Shown here in pieces: positions 18,171 to 26,797 of a stretch of 33,980 nt of DNA. The stretch comes from Prevotellaceae bacterium (GTDB lineage: Bacteria > Bacteroidota > Bacteroidia > Bacteroidales > Bacteroidaceae), in the NCBI GenBank assembly GCA_029219385.1, contig JAQXTH010000025.1:1-33980 (forward strand), written 5' to 3'. The notes under the pieces are model-generated. The model was not told where the DNA came from. It saw only the letters and a list, made by a program, of their open reading frames with translations, and made no database searches. Every line of letters begins with the position of its first letter. Position 1 is the stretch's first letter. The translations under genes and the position numbers were made by a program.

Positions 18171-19140
18171 TGTCTTCAATAAGAAATTCAACCTCCTCGG
18201 GCAAAATGCGTATGTGGCTCACACCTCGCGGTTTATCTTTGAGCGATAGACGCAAACGGTTGCCACTGCTTTTCATTACTTCGTCATAGGTCACCACAAT
18301 GGCAAACTTATCGGCAGTCACCTCGCGAAAACGCTTCATGCCCACATGAAAGGTAACGCTCACCATGCCGGGAAACGTTTTCAGAGTCTTTCCGGCAGGA
18401 AAGTTTATATATTCCACCGGCACTTGAACGGTGTTTTCTGTCACAAGGTCGGCGTCAAACGTCACCTTGATTTTCTCGGGCACAATTTTTGCACCCCTTA
18501 TCTTTGCCAGTCCCACCGTGTGGGTGGTCGTCTTATTGAGTTTTTCCAACACGAATGGTTTGGTGTAGACGCGTGTAAGCGTGTCGAGCAATTCTCTCGA
18601 GGCATAAACCTTCGCATATTGCGGAGATATGGAGGTGTCACCAACCGCATAGAGACTATCGGCCGTGATTTTTCCGTTTATTACCACCGGCACTTTCACG
18701 TAGGTTCCGTAATTATAGAAATACTCCACAGTGTCGGGCTTAACCGACACTACTTTTGTGGCAACATTGAGTTTTTCAAAAGTCTCGCGCGTTATCTCCG
18801 ATGTGAGTATAGAGACATAGCCCGACGACTTGACATAGTCGTTGAAATCTATCTTGATGGTGTCGAGCAGGTTGGAATACTTGTATTTCAACAAAGTGCC
18901 TCCATTATCATGGAGTGTCACCTTGATGACATTCTGTGGCGGCGTGGTAATAACAACATTGCCGGGCACATTTACGAGTTTCACCGGCACAGACACCTCC
19001 AAATCGTATTCTTCCTCCAAAGTGAGGAAGAGCCAGAAACCAAACGACAACACCAGAAAAAACAAAAAGGCCCAGAGGTTTCTGTTGAGACTACTCTTCA
19101 GAAACCTCTTGGCCTTTACATATTTTCTTTTATACGACAT
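18160..19140 (-). CDS. YbbR-domain membrane-anchored protein
   Basis: A 326-residue protein with a basic N-terminus, one transmembrane helix at about residues 21-42 (NLWAFLFFLVLSFGFWLFL) and an external part with YbbR-like repeats (for example SVPVKLVNVPGNVVI and VQVPVEYINFPAGK). In Firmicutes YbbR (CdaR) binds and modulates the diadenylate cyclase CdaA. No cyclase gene is in this window, so its partner here is unknown. The ATG at 19140 (MSYKRKYVKAKR) is preferred over a GTG at 19167. It lies 74 bases after yajC and overlaps coaE, an order common in Bacteroidales. Confidence 0.82.
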   Translation of the reverse strand: MSYKRKYVKAKRFLKSSLNRNLWAFLFFLVLSFGFWLFLTLEEEYDLEVSVPVKLVNVPGNVVITTPPQNVIKVTLHDNGGTLLKYKYSNLLDTIKIDFNDYVKSSGYVSILTSEITRETFEKLNVATKVVSVKPDTVEYFYNYGTYVKVPVVINGKITADSLYAVGDTSISPQYAKVYASRELLDTLTRVYTKPFVLEKLNKTTTHTVGLAKIRGAKIVPEKIKVTFDADLVTENTVQVPVEYINFPAGKTLKTFPGMVSVTFHVGMKRFREVTADKFAIVVTYDEVMKSSGNRLRLSLKDKPRGVSHIRILPEEVEFLIEDNVE

Positions 19141-19214
19141 GCCGACACCAAAAATTTTGTGTCTCACTATGTTTTTGCATTCCGTTTACTACAGAAAGAC
19201 AAAAACTCCGATTT

Positions 19215-19547
19215 TTATTTAGACTGCTGAGCCTCGGCCACACTGCCGGCGTTGGCATATATCGAAGATTTCTCTATGGTTATCTTCACGTTTTTGTCAA
19301 TTTCAAGAACCACGGTGTTATTGGCATTGTTCACTTCGCGTATCACTCCGTGAATGCCACCTGCGGTGACAACCTGATTGCCCACACCAAGACTCTTGCG
19401 AAAATTCTCAATCTGTTTTTGTTTTTTCTTTTGCGGACGTATCATGAAGAAATACATAATCACAAAAATCAAAACAATCATAATCCAGAAACTCCAGGGG
19501 TTGCCCTGAGTGTTGGTTGCCTCAAGCATAGAAATAAGTAACATCAT
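19215..19547 (-). CDS. yajC: Preprotein translocase subunit YajC
   Basis: A 110-residue inner-membrane protein with a single helix at about residues 18-37 (PWSFWIMIVLIFVIMYFFMI), followed by the family signature RPQKKKQKQ and a soluble part with VGNQVVTAGGIHGVI. YajC associates with SecDF and the SecYEG channel. SecDF is not in this window. The ATG at 19547 gives a normal length; a second ATG one codon later is equally usable. nusB ends 43 bases upstream. Confidence 0.93.
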   Translation of the reverse strand: MMLLISMLEATNTQGNPWSFWIMIVLIFVIMYFFMIRPQKKKQKQIENFRKSLGVGNQVVTAGGIHGVIREVNNANNTVVLEIDKNVKITIEKSSIYANAGSVAEAQQSK

Positions 19548-19590
19548 AATTTTTTTGGTTGTTTAAAGACGTTTCGGTATCGCCTTGGGG

Positions 19591-20517
19591 TTATTTAAAT
19601 AATTTTCCTTCGTTTCTCAAATCCTTCACAATGCTGTCGAGCGTGGCATTGATAAAGTTGGCGTTTTTATGTGCGCAATATATGCGCGCTATGTTCATAT
19701 ATTCATTGAGCGAGATGTTTATGCTGATGGCAGGGAAATTCATTATCTCTCCCAAAGCGGTCAGCATAATGGCCAGGTCTATTGTGACAAGACGCGAAAC
19801 ATCCCAATTGCGTATGTGCGATTTGATGAGTTCCATATTGTCACTTTTTGAGGCAATGGTTTTCACAAGCAGGTCACGCCCGAACTTGCGTTCCTCGTCG
19901 CTGTCATATCCGCTCAAAAGTGGCTGGTCGTCGCCGTTTGCCTCATCAAACCTCTTTATGGTTTTCATCACAAAAGTGTCGACTACAAATCTGTCGTCAT
20001 TCCAATAAATGCTCCAATCCTCAAGAGCCTCGTCGATTTGCTCATTCTGATAGATATATTTTTTATAGAGGATTTTCCATATTTCACGGTCAGCCTCATA
20101 GGAGTTGTCGTTACTCTCCATATATTCGCGATATTCATCGCTCGCCACAATGAGGTCGTAAATAGAGTGAACCACATCTTCGTGGGTGGTCCAGCGAAGT
20201 TGCTTGTTGTTTTGAGTAAATTCATCAAGCTTTCTGTTGTTTTGCAGTTGGGTGGCAAATTTGTTTGCCACAAACTTGTCGCTTGGCAACGCCTTGACAC
20301 CTCTTTCCAAAAGACGGCTGCAAATCATCTCATATCGCTGCGCTGCATAATCCGTAATGTCACAAATCAAATTCAACATGTGATGATACAACTTGCCGGC
20401 CATCGAGAGACTCTCGTCTACTTCCTCTATGACATCTTTCATATCCTTGCCGCCGTTAGAAACATTGGCATACACAAGTTGAACTACTTTAATTCGGATT
20501 AATTCTCTATTTATCAT
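19591..20517 (-). CDS. nusB: Transcription antitermination factor NusB (long Bacteroidota form)
   Basis: A 308-residue NusB, about twice the length of the Escherichia coli protein, as is usual for Bacteroidota. The N-terminal MINRELIRIKVVQLVYA shows the R-x-x-A/V-x-Q-x-L-Y pattern of the family. The classical core is in the C-terminal third (VTIDLAIMLTALGEIMNFPA, then SLNEYMNIARIYC). NusB with NusE joins the rRNA antitermination complex. The ATG at 20517 is preferred because the longer open frame begins upstream of the family N-terminus. A promoter box lies at 20561-20568. It leads the nusB-yajC-ybbR-coaE group. Confidence 0.92.
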   Translation of the reverse strand: MINRELIRIKVVQLVYANVSNGGKDMKDVIEEVDESLSMAGKLYHHMLNLICDITDYAAQRYEMICSRLLERGVKALPSDKFVANKFATQLQNNRKLDEFTQNNKQLRWTTHEDVVHSIYDLIVASDEYREYMESNDNSYEADREIWKILYKKYIYQNEQIDEALEDWSIYWNDDRFVVDTFVMKTIKRFDEANGDDQPLLSGYDSDEERKFGRDLLVKTIASKSDNMELIKSHIRNWDVSRLVTIDLAIMLTALGEIMNFPAISINISLNEYMNIARIYCAHKNANFINATLDSIVKDLRNEGKLFK

Positions 20518-20560
20518 ATATCTATCTTTACGCGACCCCACCCGGGCTCTGATTATTGTG

Positions 20561-20568
20561 CAAAATTA
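20561..20568 (-). promoter_or_regulatory. Probable -7 box ahead of nusB
   Basis: On the minus strand this reads TAATTTTG, matching TAnnTTTG, and it predicts a start near 20554, about 37 bases before the nusB ATG. The -33 position, 19 bases upstream, reads CGTT, a poor match. It would drive the nusB-yajC-ybbR-coaE group. Confidence 0.45.
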
Positions 20569-20652
20569 AAAAGAAAAATGGTGATTTAACGCTTTTATTC
20601 ATAAAAAAGTTTTGTCACCTCGCTCCCGACCATGTTTTTCCCTCGCGAGAGC

Positions 20653-21084
20653 TCACTCTGTCTTCAAAACATACACGTTGGTTTCTTTTTTCTGCAACAT
20701 GGTCGCATAGATATGGTTTGCCGCCACGCGCGAAGGCCTCGATGTCAACATAACGGTTGACTGTGGCCACAGAGATTGGGAACGGTCTATCGCGTCGGCC
20801 ACCACGCGTCGGCCAAATCCACGCCCCTGCCACCTGCCGCCAACCACCACGTCCTCTATCCACACTTTTGTGCCTGTTGGCGAAGTGACCGCCACCAGGG
20901 TGTATGTGGCAACCGCCTCTTCCCCCTCGTAGGCGACAAACAGGCGCGTGTTGGGATTGGCAACGATTTCGGCCAGTCGCATCATATCGAAACCCGTTTC
21001 GCGCGTTGTGAGATCAGTCAACAATGTCTTTATGGAATTGCAGACCTCAGGGGTCGCCTTCGTTATCTCTTTCACATTTATCAT
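20653..21084 (-). CDS. GNAT-family N-acetyltransferase
   Basis: A 143-residue acetyltransferase of the GNAT fold, using acetyl-CoA as donor. Motif A is clear: VWIEDVVVGGRW followed by QGRGFG at residues 86-91, the pyrophosphate-binding loop. The end part (VAANHIYATMLQKKETNVYVLK) resembles the motif B region. The acceptor is unknown. It starts 31 bases after the GH16 gene on the same strand and could be cotranscribed with it, although the functions show no obvious link. Confidence 0.85.
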   Translation of the reverse strand: MINVKEITKATPEVCNSIKTLLTDLTTRETGFDMMRLAEIVANPNTRLFVAYEGEEAVATYTLVAVTSPTGTKVWIEDVVVGGRWQGRGFGRRVVADAIDRSQSLWPQSTVMLTSRPSRVAANHIYATMLQKKETNVYVLKTE

Positions 21085-21115
21085 ATAGATTTATAAATAA
21101 AAAAACATTGTTGAA

Positions 21116-23650
21116 TTATCTCCACATTCTAACCCTACCTTTATAGATATAGAAATTACCTCTTCGGGGGCTTGTAACCTTTTGACCATTGAGGTCGTAG
21201 ATTGTCGTATCGGTCTCTTCTAACTGTGTTGCCACATAATTGTGATCTGTCTCAACACCGAGCAACACGTTGCCATCGTTCTCGGCCTCCTCTCGTGTCT
21301 GATAGACTCTCACCCAGTCAAACTGTGTTTCATAGACAAACGAGCGGTCGGGAACCGCTGCCCACGAGCCGTTGCCCACGCTCTGATTTAATATTATATA
21401 AAAAGGTTTGTCAAAAGGCCATTGACCCTGTTGCAGTTCGGTATCTGATGTCGACTTGCTGTATGTGAACACCTGCGTTCCGTCGAGATACCAAGTCAGT
21501 CGGTCGGCCTCTTTCAAAAGGCCATAGGTGTGCCATTGCTCTTGGTGCCCACAAGACTCATTGCCTCCGTTGCCTCCGTGGGCGAGATCGTATGTCCAAT
21601 GGCTATGCACAGTGTGGTATGCCCTGCTCTCGGTGTTGATTGTCTCCCAAACGTCTATCTCGCCACAAGTCGGCCAGCCGTCAGACTGATCCTCGGGCAT
21701 GAGCCAGAAGGCAGGGAAATTGCCACTGTGAGGCACGGTCAGAATGCGAGCTTCTACATATCCATGATTAAAGGCAAACCTGCCACTTGTCTGCTTTGCG
21801 CCCGAAATCATCTGACCATCAAAGCCGGCAATATCACCGGGATTGGCGAAACAGCGACAAACAAGGTGACCATTGTCGACAAAAGCCACGCGTGGGTCAT
21901 CTACGATAAACCTATTCCATGCTGCAGAATATCGAGTGGAGGTTACCCACAAATCATCATTAAGACTCTCACCATCAAACTCTTCTATCAAAACCGGTGA
22001 GCGCAGATTGTCGGCCACCGTTTCGGGCGTAAACTCTGCCAATATCTTTATGTCACCATACACACTGTCGGCTGGAATGGAGAACGAGGTCGTTGCACCG
22101 TTCAGATTGACTCTGAACTTTCCCTCCGACCCGTCGGGACGCGAAATCGTTACTTCAGCCGAATAAGCACGATAGCCCTTGGCAAGGGGTTGAGCAACAA
22201 ATGTCATCTGCTTGAAGGCCGACACTTCGGTGGGAATGCCCTTACCACTAACACGAGTGGCAGAAGCGTCATACAACGACTGACCCACAACGCGACCGTT
22301 AGGAGTTTCCAACTCAAGTCTCACTGCCGGCTTGTGAACCAAAATATTGAAATCTGCCATCACCCCGATATTAGAAAAATACAGACGGCCACGATAAAAT
22401 CCGGGGCGCAACTCATCGGGCAATGCAAACGAAGAGACATTGCCAACCGACTCCAACGCTGTTATAAATACACCATCGTGATTATAGTCAATACACAAAA
22501 CACCCTCATCGGCCGACAAGGTTTCTGTGCCACTTTCTGTCTCGAGGGTGGCACTGACCGCGAGCGTCACCGTGTTGCCCACCACAATGGGAATAGAGAC
22601 ATTCTCGGTGAAATCTTGATAAGCAGCTTCAGCGACCTTGGCCGAGAGTGTCTTGATGCTTGTGGCGCCAAAGCGCAACGACTTGAAGTTCAACCCTTCT
22701 ACCAAGGCTGCATCTTGAGGTTTGTTGTTGATGTCTGCGTCGCCCGGATTATCTTTATCGACAGTCTCCAAAACAATCTCCACGTCTCCATCAACCATAG
22801 ATGAAGTCAGCGTCAACACATCGTCGACCACCGACAAAAACGACAGGGTGTCGACCACATACTGCGGAGTGCCATGAACAAGCCTGTCGCCATCGAGATT
22901 AAAGCCATGCTTCACAATCACCCGGCTCAGCATCTTGTTTTCTCCCACCAATGTCCCGACCTCAAAAGTCTGCTCTTGGCCAAAATCTGCCTCAAAATTC
23001 TTTGAGACCTCCTCGCTGCCGCCCACGCAAATTTTCACACCAACCTTTTCGGGACGAACCACAAGGCGCGTGTCGACTATGCAGCCACCATTCCTTATAA
23101 TATCGTTGTTGACCACATCACTACCCTCGGCACCGATATAGTCCCAGTCCACCTTATACCTCATGCGATAAACACCGGGCACCAATCCCTCGGGCAAGAC
23201 AAAAGCAGGAGGATTGAGCACGTTGCCGCTGGCCAACGACTCTCCGTTGCTGTTCTTTCCGTTATAATAACTATATGTCACAACCTCCGAACCCTCTGAG
23301 GGTCGGCCGTCATCGTCTAAAGCAGTCTCAAAGCGACCATCGTTGTTATAATCTATATACACATATCCGCTCATCCATCCGCCCCACCACCTAAACGAGG
23401 GAACAAGTGTCTCGCCTGCCTTTGCCACAAAACTCTCTGAAAGCAAGTCTTGATACAACAGCTTGTTAGTCGACTGAGTCACAGCCATCGTCTGATTGCC
23501 GTAAAGAGGCGATTCCAAAACAATACCCATCAACACACGCGAGGCATGGGTGTGGACTGCATCTTTACCTGCCGTTACGGGATAGTCGTCGGCGCAGACC
23601 ACCGCCGCCACCGACAAAAATAAATACAATAATATCTGTCTCATCTCCAT
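21116..23650 (-). CDS. Secreted GH16-family glycoside hydrolase with N-terminal accessory domains
   Basis: An 844-residue exported protein. A signal peptide covers about residues 1-20 (LLYLFLSVAAVVCA, cut before DDYP). The first part carries domains with YVYIDYNNDGRF and VLCIDYNHDGVF, the aspartate-rich pattern seen in GEVED-like modules. The C-terminal catalytic domain is GH16: E664-I-D666-V-W-E669 matches the ExDxxE active site (nucleophile and acid/base glutamates). GH16 enzymes cut beta-1,3 or beta-1,3/1,4-glucans and galactans; which applies here cannot be told. The last 30 residues (IYDLNGQKV... FYIYKG) look like the short C-terminal tail of many Prevotella secreted proteins. An ATG two codons later is equally possible. 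No SusC/SusD pair is nearby. Confidence 0.85.
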   Translation of the reverse strand: MEMRQILLYLFLSVAAVVCADDYPVTAGKDAVHTHASRVLMGIVLESPLYGNQTMAVTQSTNKLLYQDLLSESFVAKAGETLVPSFRWWGGWMSGYVYIDYNNDGRFETALDDDGRPSEGSEVVTYSYYNGKNSNGESLASGNVLNPPAFVLPEGLVPGVYRMRYKVDWDYIGAEGSDVVNNDIIRNGGCIVDTRLVVRPEKVGVKICVGGSEEVSKNFEADFGQEQTFEVGTLVGENKMLSRVIVKHGFNLDGDRLVHGTPQYVVDTLSFLSVVDDVLTLTSSMVDGDVEIVLETVDKDNPGDADINNKPQDAALVEGLNFKSLRFGATSIKTLSAKVAEAAYQDFTENVSIPIVVGNTVTLAVSATLETESGTETLSADEGVLCIDYNHDGVFITALESVGNVSSFALPDELRPGFYRGRLYFSNIGVMADFNILVHKPAVRLELETPNGRVVGQSLYDASATRVSGKGIPTEVSAFKQMTFVAQPLAKGYRAYSAEVTISRPDGSEGKFRVNLNGATTSFSIPADSVYGDIKILAEFTPETVADNLRSPVLIEEFDGESLNDDLWVTSTRYSAAWNRFIVDDPRVAFVDNGHLVCRCFANPGDIAGFDGQMISGAKQTSGRFAFNHGYVEARILTVPHSGNFPAFWLMPEDQSDGWPTCGEIDVWETINTESRAYHTVHSHWTYDLAHGGNGGNESCGHQEQWHTYGLLKEADRLTWYLDGTQVFTYSKSTSDTELQQGQWPFDKPFYIILNQSVGNGSWAAVPDRSFVYETQFDWVRVYQTREEAENDGNVLLGVETDHNYVATQLEETDTTIYDLNGQKVTSPRRGNFYIYKGRVRMWR

Positions 23651-23669
23651 AGATTTTTATTACAAAATG

Positions 23670-23677
23670 CAAATATC
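23670..23677 (-). promoter_or_regulatory. Weak -7 box candidate ahead of the GH16 gene
   Basis: Minus strand reads GATATTTG, seven of eight to TAnnTTTG, 20 bases before the first ATG. A TTG lies about 20 bases further upstream. Suggestive only. Confidence 0.3.
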
Positions 23678-24055
23678 ATCTTTTTTTTTAATTTACCACA
23701 ATTTTCACCCCCTTTTTTTACTTCGCCTCAACATTTTCTTTTTCCAACCGCCACAATAGCACGTAGCAAATAACATGCATGTCATATGGACTAAAACGCA
23801 TCGAAAAGAACTCTAAACAAAACTTAGAGAAACATCATAAATAGCTCATTTTCAATACATATTCATTAACATAACGTCCCAGCCGCCTATTGAGAGTTTC
23901 ATCCGTTTTGAATAATTTTGTACCACGGTTGTACCATGGGCAGAGGGACACACGGTTCTTAATGAAGGTTCTTATTTCCCCTTGTTTCTTCTTAAAAGTT
24001 TCCGTCAAGGACCATCCCCCATGAGTCACTGCAAAATTCAAAAAAAACGGTAAAA
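23678..24055. other. Intergenic region with no convincing gene
   Basis: AT-rich gap between the divergent GH16 gene and the HTH-membrane gene. It holds homopolymer runs near the GH16 side. A 68-codon minus-strand ORF (23835-24041) resembles nothing I know and is not called. TTGTACC appears twice (23916-23939) around ACGG, a possible small binding site. It marks the left edge of the AT-richer island. Confidence 0.4.
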
Positions 24056-24712
24056 ATGAATACTACAACTCGCATTCCAATCGTGCTGATGTCCGTAGTG
24101 GAAACAGCACAGGCAGTAAGCATCAGCGTCAAGACAGTACGCAGTCTTATTCGTCAAGGCAGGCTAAGAGCCGTAAATTTAGGTACACGCATGACAAGGA
24201 TCTATTTGCAAGACCTTCTTGAAATAGCCAAGGGACAAGGTTATCAGGTGGTTCTCCCTTCTTCCCTATCGTTAGAAGGAGCAACATCCAAGAAAGCACT
24301 TTATGAGGCAAAGGAGGAACTGGGCAATGCCTACCATAGGTTGGAATCAACGAGAATAGCACTTGTGGCTGCCCACAGGAGTACGGACAACATCGTTGAC
24401 GGAATATGCCATGCCATAGTAAAGGCAGAGCAGAGCAACCTTAAAGTTGGCATCAACGATGAAGGACTTACCCAGTTGGATGAGCGGAACAGCACCGCCA
24501 TTTCTGCCTTCAAGCAAGCCCTTGACGAGCACGAGAAGAGGGTAAACGGCCAGTTCATTCACCAGCAGAAAGAGCTTAAACGCATCTGCAACATTGAGGA
24601 AGGTGCATACTTCAACGGTCGCACCTATGCCTGGATGTTCGGCTTGGCTTTTTTAAGTTGGGCAATTATCTTTGTAGAAATCACCATTTGGATATGTATC
24701 AAACTTTTTTAG
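24056..24712 (+). CDS. Excisionase-like HTH protein with C-terminal membrane helix
   Basis: A 218-residue protein. Residues about 12-60 form a MerR/excisionase-like helix-turn-helix (VVETAQAVSISVKTVRSLIR, then RLRAVNLGTRMTRIYLQDL), the kind used by Xis proteins and small plasmid or transposon regulators. A long polar, probably helical stretch (about 75-190) follows. The last 25 residues are a hydrophobic helix (LAFLSWAIIFVEITIWICI) ending near the C-terminus, so the protein is probably tail-anchored with its DNA-binding head in the cytoplasm. This arrangement is uncommon. The ATG at 24056 follows an A-rich stretch. The next gene starts 21 bases downstream and is probably cotranscribed. Confidence 0.7.
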   Translation: MNTTTRIPIVLMSVVETAQAVSISVKTVRSLIRQGRLRAVNLGTRMTRIYLQDLLEIAKGQGYQVVLPSSLSLEGATSKKALYEAKEELGNAYHRLESTRIALVAAHRSTDNIVDGICHAIVKAEQSNLKVGINDEGLTQLDERNSTAISAFKQALDEHEKRVNGQFIHQQKELKRICNIEEGAYFNGRTYAWMFGLAFLSWAIIFVEITIWICIKLF

Positions 24713-24733
24713 CAAACTCAAAACATCAGAATC

Positions 24734-25078
24734 ATGACAGACAACGAATATAGCAAGACAAGAAAAGCAGCTGTGGATGCCCTTATCTATTGGGCAAAGA
24801 CAGGAATGAGAGAGTTCACCATGCGTGACGCAGTAAACAACTACCTGGAGGCGAGCGGTGCAAACCGCCCCTCCATCGGTGGCGAAGAGACTATCCTCGC
24901 ACACAGAAAAATAGCAGCCAACCGACTGGCGATTGACTGCATCTATGCTTTGTCCAAAGAGGAACTATCCAAGGTGGACAGGGTGTTGAAGGGGATTTGC
25001 CGAGGCAAAGCGTTGATATTCACAAATAGTGAAACCTACAAGTCCTCACCGTTTGCTCTGTTGTACTCGTTATCATAA
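24734..25078 (+). CDS. Hypothetical protein, partner of the HTH-membrane gene
   Basis: A 114-residue soluble, charged protein that I do not recognise. Mostly predicted helical, with YSKTRKAAVDALIYWAKTG near the start and ALSKEELSKVDRVLKGICRG at residues 75-95. It lies 21 bases after the HTH-membrane gene, so the two form a unit. Its last 14 codons overlap the end of the opposite-strand gene at 25036. The tail after about residue 96 looks less protein-like and could be read-through into a recombination junction. The start at 24734 is the only good ATG. Confidence 0.6.
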   Translation: MTDNEYSKTRKAAVDALIYWAKTGMREFTMRDAVNNYLEASGANRPSIGGEETILAHRKIAANRLAIDCIYALSKEELSKVDRVLKGICRGKALIFTNSETYKSSPFALLYSLS

Positions 25079-25716
25079 TACATCGTTATGAAATATTTAC
25101 CATAGTTCTCGGAAATAATAAACCAGACAGTTTTTTTTATGGCTTTGTCAAGAGCATACATGGCAGCTTCCTCATAAATATCGTTAGAGATTTCCTCCGA
25201 TGGGTTTTCCAATTGTTCTTTTGTGTATTTTGAACAAATCAAAGATTGGAATTCTTCAGTGTAGTTTGCCACCGTAGTATCTGGAAGTTGGTAAAAGATA
25301 GCCTCATAACGTTTTTTGTGGACAGTCATTTCGTATGAGATATTCTCGTCTTCTTTGAGTTTGGGGTCTTCCTCTGATAAACTGCAATACTTTGAATTGT
25401 TTTTGAATTGTTTACATAAAACATTAAATCGGATCCTGATGCTTGCCTCGTCCATTGTATTTGCATCACAAACCATGATACGGCATACTTTATCATTATT
25501 TGTAACAATATGAACGTTTACATCCACACCATTAAATTTTCCAGTGAGTACGCCCTCAGCATAAGGGCTTTGTGTGAATCCCTTTGATTTGAGTTTTCTC
25601 ATCATATCACTCTTGTTGCCATCTACAGGAATGCCCAGGAATTTGGTTACATCCTTCTGTGCAATACCAACTATTGATATGCAGCACAACACTAAAGATA
25701 ATAAAGCTTTCTTCAT
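25036..25716 (-). CDS. Exported protein of unknown function
   Basis: A 226-residue protein with a clear signal peptide (MKKALLSLVLCCISIVGIA, cut before QKD). The mature part has KFLGIPVDGNKSDMMRKLKSKGF near its start, a pattern seen in small exported Bacteroidales proteins, followed by a mixed alpha/beta region without a family I can name. No lipobox is present, so it is probably periplasmic. It lies 35 bases after the HNH gene on the same strand and may be its operon partner. An exported protein following an XRE regulator and an HNH enzyme is unusual. Its 3' end overlaps the convergent gene by 43 bases. Confidence 0.7.
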   Translation of the reverse strand: MKKALLSLVLCCISIVGIAQKDVTKFLGIPVDGNKSDMMRKLKSKGFTQSPYAEGVLTGKFNGVDVNVHIVTNNDKVCRIMVCDANTMDEASIRIRFNVLCKQFKNNSKYCSLSEEDPKLKEDENISYEMTVHKKRYEAIFYQLPDTTVANYTEEFQSLICSKYTKEQLENPSEEISNDIYEEAAMYALDKAIKKTVWFIISENYGKYFITMYYDNEYNRANGEDL

Positions 25717-25751
25717 ATTGTAATTTTTTTAATTGTTTTGTTATTTTCTGT

Positions 25752-26789
25752 TTAACAGTAATCATCTATACAATCACCGCCAGTCCATTCTTTTCCCTGA
25801 AAGAGGGTAATTGTCTTTAATGCTCCATTTTCTTCAAAAAACGAACCTCCATTTTTATGAATATATTTGTCGTTCAAAATATATACATAGGCAATATACC
25901 ATTGTTTTAATCCTTCTGGATTATGTGTCGCGATGCAGAGCCGTTGCCTATCATCTGATATAGCGAATTCAATAATAGAATTGATTCCATAGGTGTTGTT
26001 TGAAAATACTTTCCCTTTTTCCAATGATGAATAATAGGCCTCTAATGTGAGTGTGTCTGTAGGACATAAAGGAAACTCTGTTGGTGTTTTCCAATCTTCT
26101 TGCATAGCATTAGAAGTTAATGATTCCACTATCGATGGCAATGTTCTTTTTTCCTGTTGTTCATATGCACTTGGTATTCGTGTAGACAATTGTGTCCAAT
26201 CGTGACGAGCCCTCTCAGACTGCAAATCCTTGAATATCCATTCACCTATGCCATTACCTTGTGGAGTGCTAACAAATTCTGCGTCTTCTTTACTCCATTT
26301 CTCCAGATTCTTCCTGCATTTTGCTGCCTCCGCCTCCGAGACAGTACGCATCCAAGAAAAATTAGGGTCTGATGTTCTTTCTCGTAGCAAGGCTGGATTA
26401 TCTAAAAATGCATCTATACTTCCACATATATTGATTATTCTTCTGCGAGTTATTGGATTATTCAAGACGTTTTCAAGTTTTGTTACCCAATGAAGGTTTT
26501 CTGCTCTATTATTACATCTGTTTGTATCTTTATGGTCAACTACCATTCCCTCTGATTTTTGATGCCCCCAAAATGCGGTCGCTACAACTTGATGGACACA
26601 AATATTTGAGGCAAAAAACATGTATCCATTTTTCTCATTCTTTGTACCAAAAGTCCATTTGTTGTCCATTGGCCTTATTCGGCAATCTTTTTTAGGATGC
26701 CTCATGATGGCACCATTGTCTCTTATAGAATAAATATCTCCCTTATATTCACATGAAACCTCAACCTTGAAATTGTTTATGTCAATCAT
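25752..26789 (-). CDS. HNH endonuclease-like protein with unknown C-terminal domain
   Basis: A 345-residue protein. The N-terminal 110 residues resemble phage and homing-type HNH_3 nucleases: VHQVVATAFWG with H66, VVDHKDTNRCNNRAENLHW (D85-H86, N93-N94, E97-N98) and TKLEN. Before it, YSIRDNGAIMRHPKKDC resembles the NUMOD4-like DNA-contact segment found with such nucleases. Residues about 115-345 carry no family I recognise; they include YYSSLEKGKVFSNNTYGIN and LKQWYIAYVYILNDKYI. It starts 8 bases after the XRE regulator stop, so the two are coupled. Possible roles are a mobile nuclease or a defence effector; sequence alone does not decide. Confidence 0.75.
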   Translation of the reverse strand: MIDINNFKVEVSCEYKGDIYSIRDNGAIMRHPKKDCRIRPMDNKWTFGTKNEKNGYMFFASNICVHQVVATAFWGHQKSEGMVVDHKDTNRCNNRAENLHWVTKLENVLNNPITRRRIINICGSIDAFLDNPALLRERTSDPNFSWMRTVSEAEAAKCRKNLEKWSKEDAEFVSTPQGNGIGEWIFKDLQSERARHDWTQLSTRIPSAYEQQEKRTLPSIVESLTSNAMQEDWKTPTEFPLCPTDTLTLEAYYSSLEKGKVFSNNTYGINSIIEFAISDDRQRLCIATHNPEGLKQWYIAYVYILNDKYIHKNGGSFFEENGALKTITLFQGKEWTGGDCIDDYC

Positions 26790-26797
26790 AACAGTGT

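Noticed and set aside
23835-24041. 68-codon minus-strand ORF ahead of the HTH-membrane gene
   Set aside because: No recognisable family, no clear start signal and an AT-rich non-coding setting; could be real but not supported.
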